Assembly: GCF_000613725.1 (NCBI RefSeq)
Contig: NZ_BAJN01000003.1
Location: forward strand, 124,001-188,000
Direction of reading: 5' to 3'
DNA length: 64,000 nucleotides
From: Hoylesella pleuritidis JCM 14110
GTDB taxonomy: Bacteria; Bacteroidota; Bacteroidia; Bacteroidales; Bacteroidaceae
Shown here piece after piece: positions 47,283 to 57,220 of this stretch. The notes under the pieces are model-generated. The model was not told where the DNA came from. It was given only the letters and a program-made list of their open reading frames with translations, and did no database searches. Both the position numbers and the translations under genes were made by a program. The stretch's first letter is position 1. Each line of letters opens with the position of its first letter.

Positions 47283-47377
47283 CTAAAAAAAATGAATAAA
47301 GCAGTACCGGAGATAAACTGATTTAAGTTGATTAACATTAATTAATCGTGCATTTCACGCACTGAAAGCATATAAAC

Positions 47378-47409
47378 GAAAAATGACCGATCCAAACGGG
47401 ATCGGTCAT
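47378..47409 (-). terminator. Terminator after rpsA
   Basis: A perfect 11-bp stem (ATGACCGATCC/GGATCGGTCAT) with a 5-nt loop, followed on the minus strand by TTTTTCG, 22 bp beyond the rpsA stop. Confidence 0.85.
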
Positions 47410-47430
47410 CTCTATCTGATATGAATCGGA

Positions 47431-49203
47431 TTATTCTCCTTTTTCCAGCTTAGCCTTCAAGTCAGCAAGTACATCGAGGTCTCCTAATGAGGTACCTGCA
47501 ACGACATTGTTGATCTGCGGCGCATCACTCTTCTTGGCACCGGTGTGCTTATGAGCGGGTTTCACTTCATCTTTACCCTCTTCAAAAGTACGGCTGTGTG
47601 AAAGAATGATACGCTTAGCATCTTTCACGAACTCAATAACCTTAAATGAAAGTTCTTCACCGAGATGTGCTTGAGTTCCGTCTTCTTTGACAAGATGCTT
47701 CGGAGTAGCAAAACCTTCACCACCTTCGTTCAACGTAATCACTGCACCTTTATCCATCATCTCCGTAATCTTGCCCGTGTGAACGGATCCCGGAGTATAC
47801 AATGTCTCGTAAGTGTCCCAAGGATTGTCTTCGAGTTGTTTATGACCAAGACTCAAACGACGGTTTTCCTTATCTATTTCGAGAACCACAACGTCCATTT
47901 CCGCACCCACATGTGTGAATTCTGACGGATGCTTTACTTTCTTGGTCCAAGACAAGTCGCTGATATGGATTAGTCCGTCGACACCCTCTTCAAGTTCAAC
48001 AAAGATACCAAAGTTGGTGAAGTTACGTACTTTTGCCGTATGCTTACTGCCGACCGGATATTTCACCTCAATAGTCTCCCACGGATCTTCTTTCAATTGC
48101 TTGATGCCAAGAGACATCTTACGCTCTTCACGGTCAAGTGTCAAAATCACAGCCTCAACTTCATCGCCAACGTGCATAAACTCTTGTGCACTGCGCAGAT
48201 GCTGGCTCCAAGACATCTCTGAAACGTGAATGAGACCTTCAACACCCGGAGCTATCTCAACGAATGCACCATAATCAGCAATAACAACAACCTTACCTTT
48301 CACGTGATCACCCACTTTGAGGTTCGGATCGAGTGCATCCCAAGGATGCGGAGTAAGCTGTTTCAGACCAAGTGCGATACGCTTTTTCTCGTCATCGAAG
48401 TCGAGAATCACCACATTAATCTTCTGATCAAGTGTCACGACCTCGTGAGGATCGCTCACGCGACCCCAAGAAAGGTCTGTAATATGAATCAATCCATCCA
48501 CACCACCGAGGTCAACAAACACACCGTAAGAAGTGATATTCTTGACAGTTCCTTCGAGAACCTGCCCCTTTTCGAGTTTGCTGATAATTTCTTTTTTCTG
48601 TGCTTCCAACTCAGCTTCAATGAGAGCCTTGTGAGAAACAACAACATTGCGGAATTCTTGATTGATTTTCACAACCTTGAACTCCATCGTCTTACCTACG
48701 AAAACATCGTAGTCGCGTATAGGATGAACGTCAATCTGGCTGCCGGGGAGGAATGCCTCGATTCCGAATACATCAACTATCATACCGCCCTTGGTGCGAC
48801 ACTTGATGTAACCCTGGATGACTTCTTCATTTTCGAGCGCTGCATTGACACGTTCCCAACTCTTGCTCAGGCGAGCTTTCTTGTGGGAGAGAATCAACTG
48901 ACCTTTCTTATCCTCCTGGTTCTCAACGTAAACTTCGACTTTATCGCCCACTTTGAGATCGGGATTATAACGGAATTCGGAAGCGGGGATAATACCATCG
49001 CTTTTGTAACCGATATTAACGACAACCTCTTTCTTGTCTACTGAGATTACCGTCCCTTCAACAACCTGATGGTCTGAAACCTTGTTCAGAGTCTCATCAT
49101 AGGCTTTTTGAAGGTCTTCTTCACTTGCGCTTGCGTTGGCCCCATTCTCAAACTCATCCCAGTTGAAGTCTGCTAACGGTTGAACGTTCTTTAAATCTGA
49201 CAT
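47431..49203 (-). CDS. rpsA: 30S ribosomal protein S1
   Basis: A 590-residue protein made of about six S1 (OB-fold) RNA-binding repeats. The repeats start near residues 53, 135, 215, 300, 385 and 470, with characteristic lines such as GTVKNITSYGVFVDLGGVDGLIHITDLSW and KVRNFTNFGIFVELEEGVDG. The N-terminal 50 residues are acidic and the C-terminal tail (about 545-590) is low-complexity. S1 helps capture mRNA; Bacteroidetes mRNAs mostly lack Shine-Dalgarno sites, consistent with weak ribosome-binding sites in this window. Monocistronic, with its own terminator. Confidence 0.95.
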   Translation of the reverse strand: MSDLKNVQPLADFNWDEFENGANASASEEDLQKAYDETLNKVSDHQVVEGTVISVDKKEVVVNIGYKSDGIIPASEFRYNPDLKVGDKVEVYVENQEDKKGQLILSHKKARLSKSWERVNAALENEEVIQGYIKCRTKGGMIVDVFGIEAFLPGSQIDVHPIRDYDVFVGKTMEFKVVKINQEFRNVVVSHKALIEAELEAQKKEIISKLEKGQVLEGTVKNITSYGVFVDLGGVDGLIHITDLSWGRVSDPHEVVTLDQKINVVILDFDDEKKRIALGLKQLTPHPWDALDPNLKVGDHVKGKVVVIADYGAFVEIAPGVEGLIHVSEMSWSQHLRSAQEFMHVGDEVEAVILTLDREERKMSLGIKQLKEDPWETIEVKYPVGSKHTAKVRNFTNFGIFVELEEGVDGLIHISDLSWTKKVKHPSEFTHVGAEMDVVVLEIDKENRRLSLGHKQLEDNPWDTYETLYTPGSVHTGKITEMMDKGAVITLNEGGEGFATPKHLVKEDGTQAHLGEELSFKVIEFVKDAKRIILSHSRTFEEGKDEVKPAHKHTGAKKSDAPQINNVVAGTSLGDLDVLADLKAKLEKGE

Positions 49204-49267
49204 AAAAATTATTTGTTTTGTAAATTAATAAAGTTAGACTTTATGTGAATTAATTAAAAATCGGCTG

Positions 49268-49642
49268 CAAAGATACGACTTTTAAGACTATAAACAATAC
49301 AGAGATCCGACATTTATCTTCGTTGTTAATTATATTTAACGCGGATTTTCGTATCATCAATTAGACTAAATTGAGAGGACAATAAGAGTATTGGCATCTA
49401 TAATCTTAAACATTCATCATAGTTTCCCATCATATACCCCTTTCCGTTTTTCTTAATATCAAAACCATTAAGCAGCACAAATCTCTTCCTTAGCAACCTT
49501 CTCTCAAAATCGAATAAAAATGTAACAACTCGTCCATTCACTCTCCAATCCTCCGGTTCACAGCAAGTTTCGCTTGTGAAACTTGAATTATCTAAAATTA
49601 TCTTTATCGTTGAGTATATCTCGATTTTAATCATTACTTTTG
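49268..49642. promoter_or_regulatory. Divergent intergenic region: promoters of rpsA and trmH
   Basis: TATCTTTG on the minus strand (49275-49268) serves rpsA with a leader of about 65 nt. TACTTTTG on the plus strand (49635-49642) serves trmH. The AT-rich 360 bp between them hold no supportable gene. Confidence 0.6.
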
Positions 49643-49661
49643 CAAAACAATCGACAAAGCG

Positions 49662-50453
49662 ATGATCAGCAAGGCTAAAATCAAATATATTCAATCCTTA
49701 GCACGCAAAAAAAAACGTACGACCGAAAGAGTTTTCGTGGCTGAAGGTCCGAAAGTAGTGGGCGATTTGTTGTCCGTTTTACCTGCTCTTGCTGTCTTCG
49801 CCACATCTGATTGGATGGACGATCATCATCATCAATGCGGACAAAGAGCCGAACTAACGGAAGTGACGAATGAAGAACTGCGACGTATCAGCTTCTTGCA
49901 ACATCCGCAAGAAGTATTGGCCGTATTTCCACAATTCACTGACAAGACAGACAAGTCGGCTGTTTCGACACATCTGACAATAGCTCTCGACGGTATACAA
50001 GACCCCGGAAATCTCGGTACTATCATCCGAATCGCTGATTGGTTCGGCATTACCGATATCTTTTGCAGTCTCGATACAGCCGACATATACAACCCCAAAG
50101 TAGTACAGGCGACAATGGGTAGCATTGCCCGAGTAAATATCACATACACCGATCTGCCACAGTTTATAGACTCCCTTCCCGCCAATGTCCCGATTTACGG
50201 CACACTTTTAGACGGTAAAAATCTATATAACGAAACGCTATCTACAACCGGTCTCATCGTGATGGGCAACGAGGGAAACGGTATCTCATCAGAAATCCGC
50301 AGGCGAATTACTCACCGGCTCCTCATCCCCAACTATCCACAAGGTCGTGAAACAGCCGAAAGCCTAAATGTGGCCATTGCAGCCGCTATCACGTGCAGCG
50401 AATTCCGACGCCGTCAAATGCCCAGAACCAAACAAATAAAAGGAATCAAATAA
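49662..50453 (+). CDS. SpoU/TrmH-family RNA 2'-O-methyltransferase
   Basis: A 263-residue SPOUT methyltransferase acting on rRNA or tRNA ribose. An N-terminal substrate-binding domain (about residues 1-95, KIKYIQSLARKKKRTTERVFVAEGPKVV) is followed by the knotted SAM domain. Its three motifs are ALDGIQDPGNLGTIIRIADWFG (about 110-131), MGNEGNGIS (about 205-213) and ESLNVAIAAAI (about 235-245). The layout resembles RlmB and TsnR relatives; the target nucleotide is unknown. The stop overlaps the next ATG by one base. Confidence 0.9.
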   Translation: MISKAKIKYIQSLARKKKRTTERVFVAEGPKVVGDLLSVLPALAVFATSDWMDDHHHQCGQRAELTEVTNEELRRISFLQHPQEVLAVFPQFTDKTDKSAVSTHLTIALDGIQDPGNLGTIIRIADWFGITDIFCSLDTADIYNPKVVQATMGSIARVNITYTDLPQFIDSLPANVPIYGTLLDGKNLYNETLSTTGLIVMGNEGNGISSEIRRRITHRLLIPNYPQGRETAESLNVAIAAAITCSEFRRRQMPRTKQIKGIK

Positions 50454-51337
50454 TGGAAATAGAATTATACAAAAGTCGCAGTTATTCAGGCTGCATCAAG
50501 TCAGCTTACATACTTTTCAGCACCAATCTCACCACCATTTTCAAACGTACTTGGCTTTCGATATTGGTTTATTCAATCCCTTTGGCAATAATGATAGATT
50601 TAAGTCTATCAAGTAGAGCATTAAATGAAGCCGACCTTCCTATTCCTACTACAACATTAGTACTGATGAGCGGTATGTGTATTTGGAGCCTTGCAGGTTG
50701 CATCTGGTTTATTGCCGTCGTCAACAGAATACTCAACACCCGAACATTGAAAGCTAACTTAATACGCGCTACCGTTTTAATCCTTATATTACTACACGTG
50801 GCCGGATTCGTGAAAATAATTCTCCAACTTGTCAATACACTTGTAGTAAGTACTTTTCTATCTGCGAAAGTCTCATCAGGAGCGGCAACACTCACTTCAA
50901 CAGTCATCGAGATACTACTTGATTCTGCATTCTTTGTTGCACTGTTACCCTGTACTTTCTCTATAATCAAATATCTGATAGATCCCCAAAGCAAGATTTC
51001 GGATATCTTCGGCAAGGCTTATCGACACGGTTGGCGTCATTGGGGTTTTCTCTTTATCACGTTATTCATCACGGGAATTATATTCTGTCTCATTGCAACA
51101 GTACTCTTCGCACCTTTCGGAATCATTGTAGAGGCACAAATATCCGACCTACTCGGAACACTGAACGGTGACCCGTCCGGTATTCCCTCAAACTTCTATA
51201 TTTTACTTTACGGTACTACTTTACTCACATCTTTCATCTTTGCTTATCTCGTTATTTGGTCGTCTTTCGTATTCTATTATGCCTATGGTTCCATCGAAAC
51301 AACCGAGCGAGAACGTGAAAAATCATTAACCGCATAA
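50453..51337 (+). CDS. Integral membrane protein of unknown function
   Basis: A 294-residue polytopic protein with six hydrophobic segments (about residues 30-50, 68-90, 102-130, 150-185, 205-235 and 255-285). The first cytoplasmic part is CIKSAYILFSTNLTTIFKRTW, and a short charged tail (ETTEREREKSLTA) ends the protein. I do not recognise a family; the layout is like the DUF-type membrane proteins common next to RNA methyltransferase genes in Bacteroidales. The start ATG overlaps the trmH stop (TAATG), so the frame extending back into trmH is not used. Confidence 0.72.
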   Translation: MEIELYKSRSYSGCIKSAYILFSTNLTTIFKRTWLSILVYSIPLAIMIDLSLSSRALNEADLPIPTTTLVLMSGMCIWSLAGCIWFIAVVNRILNTRTLKANLIRATVLILILLHVAGFVKIILQLVNTLVVSTFLSAKVSSGAATLTSTVIEILLDSAFFVALLPCTFSIIKYLIDPQSKISDIFGKAYRHGWRHWGFLFITLFITGIIFCLIATVLFAPFGIIVEAQISDLLGTLNGDPSGIPSNFYILLYGTTLLTSFIFAYLVIWSSFVFYYAYGSIETTEREREKSLTA

Positions 51338-51347
51338 CTAATGTGTA

Positions 51348-51414
51348 TTGATAAGTTAACAAATTGGCCAATAAATTAACTGACGAGTAAACAAACCCAC
51401 TTATCAACTTACCC
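51348..51414. repeat. TTGATAAG/CTTATCAA intergenic repeat (family 2)
   Basis: TTGATAAGTTAACAAATTGG faces ACTTATCAACTT, so TTGATAAG pairs with CTTATCAA over the convergent gap between the membrane protein and the transglycosylase. It has the same vocabulary as the element at 36886-36972. Confidence 0.55.
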
Positions 51415-51428
51415 CGAACACAGGTCAA

Positions 51429-52602
51429 TCAAATGTGAAACCGATATTTATGCTTTGCCCGTTGTGGTGTAGTAGGGCTGAAAGAGCCTGAGAAGCTGCT
51501 GCGAGCCACACCTCGATATTGTGCCCAACGATCGCGGATATGTGACACATACCCCACTGTTTCATCGCCGCGCATATAACCGTAACGAACCACTGGATCG
51601 GTGTAATAAGCCGATTCACGCAGTTTCAAAACAAATTCAGAGACGTCATCCCAACGATATGGATCGCGATTATACTTGCGGGCAAGAGCCATTGCATCGC
51701 GAATGTGAAAGTAACCACCGTTATAACTGGCCAGCACGAAGTAATAACGCTCTACCCGATTACGTACATCTGCAAACTTGCTTTCCAATTCTTGCAGGTA
51801 CTTTGCAGATGCAGCGATGTTCGATTCGGGGTCGAACATCTTCGATTGAGGCAATCCTAAATGAGCAGCCGTGCGCGGCATAATCTGCATCAGACCGCAA
51901 GCGCCGGCCCAAGAGCGGGCTTGCGGATCGAAAGTTGACTCCTGATAACACTGTGCGGCCATCAATCTCCAATCCCAACGAGCCAACGGAGCATATTTCT
52001 GAAAATAATGATCGTAATGCGAAATCACGCCACCCGCACGGTTCAACATCGGTGAATAAACTGCGTGTCACACTGCGGGTAGACAAGAGAAACGCCTCTT
52101 CTTCACGAATGTCTTTTATCATTCCCGGCTTAAACCATCGGTTGAGCGCATCTGCCAATTCGTTGTTGCCCGATTGCACCGCCCATTGCGTACGAAGTGA
52201 ATCAATTTCAGTACCGCAAAACTTCACACCTTGTATCGTTCGAGGCAACTGAAAAGCTGCAATGTCGCCGTCGCCCTTGCGTAAACGCGTCACTAATTCG
52301 GTCGTATCTTTACAAACCTCTACCCGAAGCGATACGCCGAGTTTCTGAGCAAACTTCTCGCACAACATATATTGTGTTCCCATACCGTGCCCGTGATAGT
52401 CATAATAATTGTCTGGACCTGTCAGCGTAAGCATAATCAGCTCTCCGTTATTCACGATATCATTGAGTTTAAAATCACCGTTTGCAGGTATCGAATCCCC
52501 GTCCAGTGATGTTCCCCAAGGCGTTGTCACAGGTTCTTTCTTCTCAGTACAACTCAGGATGAGAGTAAGAAGAAACAAACAGCAAATCGTTTTAATGTGC
52601 AT
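51429..52602 (-). pseudogene. MltF-like lytic transglycosylase lipoprotein (one frameshift)
   Basis: Cleaves peptidoglycan glycan strands with anhydro-muramic ends. The N-terminal piece starts at 52602 (MHIKTICCLFLLTLILSC, lipobox LILSC). It has a solute-binding-protein-like domain (GTQYMLCEKFAQKLGVSLRVEV, KGDGDIAAFQLP). The second piece, from YSPMLNRAGGVISHYD, is the SLT domain with the catalytic Glu in AAQCYQESTFDPQARS, then GLMQIMPRTAAHLGL and ASYNGG. The join at about 52060 needs one base removed (or two added), unlike the other shifts in this window. The upstream start at 52617 is excluded because it overlaps the -7 element TACTTTTG. Confidence 0.88.
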
Positions 52603-52614
52603 ATGAAAACGACA

Positions 52615-52662
52615 CAAAAGTAATACATTTCTTGGAAATATCTTTGGAAATGACTATTTTTG
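52615..52662. promoter_or_regulatory. Divergent promoters of the transglycosylase and hisC genes
   Basis: TACTTTTG on the minus strand (52622-52615) and TATTTTTG on the plus strand (52655-52662), about 30 bp apart and facing outwards. Confidence 0.6.
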
Positions 52663-52688
52663 TGCGATAAAATGCTGATAAATCCACA

Positions 52689-53729
52689 ATGAGGAGCTTA
52701 CAAGAATTAATCCGACCCAACATCCGTTCTCTCTCTTGGTCTGCCCACTTGTCCGTCGCAAGCCAGGAATACAAAGTAGGCATTCGACTCGATGCCAACG
52801 AAAATCCCTATAACGCACCTTTCAATCGTTATCCTATTGAATCGGAAAACCGATTCAAGGCTTTGGCAGCCCAAATTAAGGGCATTCCAGTGGAGAACAT
52901 CACGTTAGGCAATGGTAGTGATGAGCTGGTTGACTTATCATTTCGCATTTTTTGTCGTCCGCAAAAAGACAATGTAGTAGCCATTTCGCCGACTTACGAA
53001 ATGTACCAACACTATGCCGACCTCAACGAAGTAACTTATCGGGCTGTGATACTCAATGAACGGTTCGGCCTCTCGTCCCGAAAGGTGCTCGACGCGTGTG
53101 ATGCACGAACCAAAATCGTATGGCTTTGCTCGCCCAACAACCCTTCGGGCAACAGTCTCGAACGTGAAGAAATGTTACAAATCGTAACTGATTTCGACGG
53201 AATTGTAATCATCGACGAGGCTTACAGCGACTTTGCCGCCCAATGTCCGATGCGTAACGAAATCGCCGATCACCCTAATCTAATCGTACTTAACACGCTA
53301 AGCAATGCTTGGGGCAATGCAGCTCTACATTTAGGTATGGCTTTTGCTCATCGTGACATCATTGAATTTTTCGATCGGATACGCCCTCCCCACCCCATCA
53401 ATGCTCTTACTTTACAACAAGCCATCGAGGCGATATGCGACCCATATGAGGTTGACAAATGGGTGCGGATGCTGCTTTTAGAGCGTCGCAGAATGCTCGA
53501 TGCACTCCGCGAACTGCCTATCTGTAAGGCTGTCTACCCCACCGAAGCTAACTTTATACTTGCTAAGATGACCGATGCTGCAGCTATTTACGAGTATTTA
53601 GTAAGTAAACGAATCTTCGTCCACCCACTCATCGACACACCGCTTTGTACCGATTGTCTTCGCATCTCCATCGGAACTAAGAGCGAAAATAATGCATTGC
53701 TTGCCGCACTTCGACAATACGGAAGATAA
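52689..53729 (+). CDS. HisC-like aminotransferase lacking the PLP lysine
   Basis: A 346-residue fold-type I protein of the histidinol-phosphate aminotransferase family. It has the HisC motifs LDANENPYN, GNGSDELVD, CSPNNPSGN, DEAYSDFA and a C-terminal RISIGT. However, the Schiff-base lysine of the usual TLSKA motif is Asn206 (TLSNAWGNAALHLG), and the phosphate-binding Arg of the following LRxG is His214. The rest is intact and full-length, with its own promoter. The gene stands alone, away from any his operon. A normal transamination cycle seems unlikely; a changed role, early decay or base-call errors are possible. Confidence 0.85.
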   Translation: MRSLQELIRPNIRSLSWSAHLSVASQEYKVGIRLDANENPYNAPFNRYPIESENRFKALAAQIKGIPVENITLGNGSDELVDLSFRIFCRPQKDNVVAISPTYEMYQHYADLNEVTYRAVILNERFGLSSRKVLDACDARTKIVWLCSPNNPSGNSLEREEMLQIVTDFDGIVIIDEAYSDFAAQCPMRNEIADHPNLIVLNTLSNAWGNAALHLGMAFAHRDIIEFFDRIRPPHPINALTLQQAIEAICDPYEVDKWVRMLLLERRRMLDALRELPICKAVYPTEANFILAKMTDAAAIYEYLVSKRIFVHPLIDTPLCTDCLRISIGTKSENNALLAALRQYGR

Positions 53730-53814
53730 AAAGCACCGAATACGCCTTTATTCTCATTTCCCTATCCCACGCATTGAAATAGCTCGACTTTTCCTTTTTT
53801 TCACTCTTCCACTT

Positions 53815-53925
53815 TCCATTAACCGTTAAACAGTCTACGTTTAACAGTTAATTAGCGTGCGTTTAACCATTAATTGCATTACAAATAACCGTTAGTCATA
53901 GCGTGTTTAACCATTAATTATAAAG
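53815..53925. repeat. 22-bp-period palindromic intergenic array F (5 units)
   Basis: Cores at 53825 (ATTAACCGTTAAA), 53847 (TTAACAGTTAAT), 53869 (TTAACCATTAAT), 53891 (ATAACCGTTAGT) and 53913 (TTAACCATTAAT), each exactly 22 bp apart. It lies between the convergent hisC and small membrane protein genes. Confidence 0.88.
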
Positions 53926-53967
53926 ATAAAGGATAAATTTCGGTAAGTAACTGATAATGAGATCTTT

Positions 53968-54147
53968 TTAATAGATACTATCTCGCCGCTGTAAGAAAAT
54001 GTGAACGATGATACCAATAATGATCAATACTAAGCCCATCAGCATCGGGATATTATACCGAGTCCATCCCGTGATATAGCAGATTAATAATGTTACTACA
54101 CCGAGATACACGAAGTAAAGTCCTAAATTTTTAGAGATTTTCCTCAT
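53968..54147 (-). CDS. Small two-helix membrane protein
   Basis: A 59-residue protein, MRKISKNLGLYFVYLGVVTL and onward, with two hydrophobic segments (about residues 9-28 and 34-54) joined by GWTRYN and ending in HIFLQRRDSIY. The frame is open upstream to 54225, but a TATTTTTG promoter (54175-54168) lies in that extension, so the ATG at 54147 is chosen. The function is unknown. Confidence 0.7.
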   Translation of the reverse strand: MRKISKNLGLYFVYLGVVTLLICYITGWTRYNIPMLMGLVLIIIGIIVHIFLQRRDSIY

Positions 54148-54284
54148 TGAGTATGCGAATTTGAGGGCAAAAATAAAAAAAAAACACCGTGAAAAGCGAA
54201 TTCTCAATACAGAATCACACCACAATCTCCAGACAAATTAAAATATTTTAAGGAATACCTAACTCTCATTTACGATATAAATCG

Positions 54285-54292
54285 TACTTTTG
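54285..54292 (+). promoter_or_regulatory. Promoter -7 element for the second outer-membrane receptor
   Basis: TACTTTTG, 85 bp before the ATG at 54377. Confidence 0.5.
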
Positions 54293-54376
54293 TAAAAATT
54301 AGAAGTAATGCGCTTCTTGCAGTATTACCTTTATCTTTATGGCTAAGCAGTGAATAATATAAACGGAAAAAATAGA

Positions 54377-56766
54377 ATGAAACAGATATTACGCATCTTA
54401 TGGGTATCGTTTTTGATGATGGCAGCAGTCTTGAAAGGATCTGCCCAGAGAGTCGTGACCATACAAATTACTGACGGAGAGAACATTCCGGCTGATGCTG
54501 CATCGGTAATCATCACCGAGATAAAAGAACGAAAGGTGGTCGGAAACGGTATTGCCGGAACTGACGGAAAGATTATTTTCCATCTGAATGACGGCGAATA
54601 TCAGGTATATATCAGTCTACTGGGCTATAAGAATGTACTTGAAAAGATTCGCATTCCATCGGATTCTGAACTCTATTCTTTCGTATTGGAACCGGAAATC
54701 GCACATTTGAGCGATGTGATTGTCACTGCCCGACAACGTCGTCCTGTTGCCAAGATGATTGACGGGAAGGTTTCTATCAACGTTTCCCGTTCTTATTTGA
54801 CAGATTTGGGAAATGCAGTTGATGTGTTGAAACATTCGCCCGGCATTCGAGTAGGCAACGACGGCAGTATCTCTTTGTCATCACCGGGCGGAACGGCAGT
54901 GTACGTCAACGGCAAGAGAATGCGCTTACAAGGCGACCTGCTGACCGCTTACCTACGCTCATTACCGTCATCGAAGATCGAACGGATTGTCACTTCGCCC
55001 AATCCTGACGCAAGTTATGAGTCGGAAGGAGCCGGTGGGGTCATTGATATCATCCTGAAACGCAACGAAGATACAGGCCTCCATCTCACCACTTCTCACG
55101 GGCTGGCTTATTGGGAACATCTGCGCGAGACATCGGATGTAGGCTTATCGTATCATCGGAAAGACTGGCAGATAGGCGTAAACTATAATCAGAGCATCGA
55201 TCATTATGGTATGCGATATGGCAGTGAACGCCTACAAGACGGTAATCGGAACCTATCCGAGACCGTAGATACCGACAAACGCAACGTTTATGCAGGCGGA
55301 ATGGATTTCGTATGGCAACCTAACGGACAACACAAACTGTCGTTCCTGACTTCTGTCGATGCCGTTGTAGGACCGGGAAAAACAATTACCGAAACCCGGA
55401 TTTACCACGAAACAAATGCACTGAAACAGATACTTAGAGCAGAAAATGACTATATCAAGCAGCGTAATTTGAAGTATGGGGCGGGCTGAATTATCTCTTT
55501 ACCCCCTCATCGAGACATTCTGTTTCTGTCAGTACTGATTGGATTCACGTCGACGGCACCTCTCGCAACAATCAGCCCAATGCTTATTTTATGCCGGACG
55601 GCTCACCGGCTCGTCGTGATCTGTATTATTCAGACACAGAGAAAGATATAGATATACTGTCTTTGATGACTGATTATAAACTGACGATAGGTAAAGAAGA
55701 CGACTTCTTGAGCGGTTTGAAACTGTCTCGTATTATCAGCAACAATGATTTCAGGTTTTTCACGAATTCCGTTTTTAATACAAATAGATCGAATCGGTTC
55801 AAATACGGCGAGACCAATATTGAGGGATATGCTCAATATACGATGCGGCGGGCCAAATGGGCAATCACGGCCGGTCTGCGTGCAGAGTATATGCACACTG
55901 ATGGGCAACTGCAACCTTTCGGCAAGGAAAAAGCAAAAGAGGAGAACAAGCGGAATCGGTTCGGACTCTTCCCCAATCTTTCCGTATCTTACCAAGCGAC
56001 AGATGTTACCAAGCTTACACTCTCTTACAGCAAGAGACAGGATAAACCCAAATACGAAGACTTAAATCCTTTCGAGTATCTTCTTGATGAGTTGACTTAC
56101 TGGAAAGGGAATCCTTTTATCGCACCACAGGTCAGTCATAGGTTAATGTTGAATCTTGCAGTCAGGAATTTAGGACTTACCTTATCTTATAATCAGTTGA
56201 ATGACTATTTTACTGCATTGACAGATACCTATGAAAAAGGAACGATTGTAATGACAACGAAGAATATCGGTCGACAAAAACAAATGGGATTAGAACTTGT
56301 GTACAGCCGAAGATTAGTTCCGTGGTGGGATATAAGTTTTAACGGAGGTGCTTTTTATTTCATCAATCAGCTCGATTATGAAAAATATAAGGAGACTTAT
56401 CGCCGTCCATCCTGTGTGCTTTCACTATCTAACGACATCCTTTTACCAGCCGGGATTCGTCTTGAATTGTCCGGTCGATACAACTCCAAACGACAGGGGA
56501 ACAGCTATGAAGTACTGAAATCGACAGGTAGTGTGGATGCTGGATTCAGTAAAAGTCTGCTGAAAAACCAATTAAATCTCTCACTTTTGATGACAGATAT
56601 CTTTCACACAGAACGTTGGGACAGTTATGGAACAAAAGGACAACTCGACCTGACATCGTGGGGACAGGGCGAGAGTCGGCAACTTTTGTTCAGAGTTAGG
56701 TTTCAACTCGGTATCCAGAAACTCAAAGCTGACAAGAAAGAAATCAAAGAACTTGACAGACTTTAA
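54377..56766 (+). pseudogene. TonB-dependent-type outer-membrane receptor (one frameshift)
   Basis: The corrected length is about 796 residues. A signal peptide (MKQILRILWVSFLMMAAVLKGSAQ) is followed by a regulatory beta-sandwich (about 25-105), a plug (about 120-225, with TAVYVNGKRM, SKIERIVTSPNPDASYESEGAGGVIDIILK) and an 'outer membrane beta-barrel family' barrel ending FRVRFQLGI. The frame breaks at about 55480, where one G is missing from a GGGG run; correction gives KYGGGLNYLFTPSSRHSVSV. No STN domain is present, unlike the receptor at 8.6 kb, and no sigma/anti-sigma pair lies nearby. Probably a sequencing error. Confidence 0.85.
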
Positions 56767-56806
56767 TCAAGAAATAAATTTCTTATTCTTAATAATACGA
56801 CAACAA

Positions 56807-57220
56807 TTACGTATAAGCGTTCATCCCAGCACTGTTTGGCAATTTGAGAAAATAAGTCCCACAGCCAGCTTCTATACCCGTAGCAATAGCCGTTTTACTG
56901 ACAGGATCATGATTGAAAGGCGATATTTTGGTTTGTCCTCGTGCCAAGAGCTGTGCCTTTTCGGCATCACCGAGATGCCCGTAATCGAATTTGCCGTGGC
57001 TGGGATTATCTTCATACTTCCCGACCTGGCTGTATCGATAAGGGTTATCGCTAAAAAACTCGCGCGCATAAACCGCTTCACCATAACCTCCGACACAAAA
57101 TCAATTGTCTTTTACGTGCTGCGCAACACTATCAGCAGCGTTAATCTGGCCACAAGCAACGCACGGAATACAAGCCGTGACAAACCCGCCGGCCAACAAT
57201 CCAATAGCTAATTTGTTCAC
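56807..57220 (-). pseudogene. Degraded gene with an internal stop
   Basis: On the minus strand a GTG start at 57220 opens a signal-peptide-like sequence (MNKLAIGLLAGGFVTACIPC). A TGA at 57103 interrupts codon 40, after which the same frame continues to 56807 for about 98 codons. The segment after the stop reads VGGYGEAVYAREFFSDNPYR and SHGKFD, which resembles the N-terminus of Bacteroidetes porin-like proteins. The rest, DYGHLGDAEKAQLLARGQ onward, I do not recognise. The frame being kept across the stop suggests a recent nonsense change or a base-call error in a truncated gene. Confidence 0.5.

Noticed and set aside
49398..49694. 98-codon minus-strand frame upstream of rpsA
   Set aside because: It begins inside the trmH gene on the other strand, runs across that gene's promoter and shows no domain or signal.
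57101..57103. TGA in the middle of an otherwise continuous frame as a possible selenocysteine codon
   Set aside because: No SECIS-like hairpin, selenoprotein family or sel genes are visible, and the product is a truncated, signal-peptide-bearing fragment; a nonsense change or base error is simpler.
56753..57211. 152-codon plus-strand frame after the second receptor
   Set aside because: It is antisense to the porin-like remnant, whose family-like sequence lies on the minus strand.
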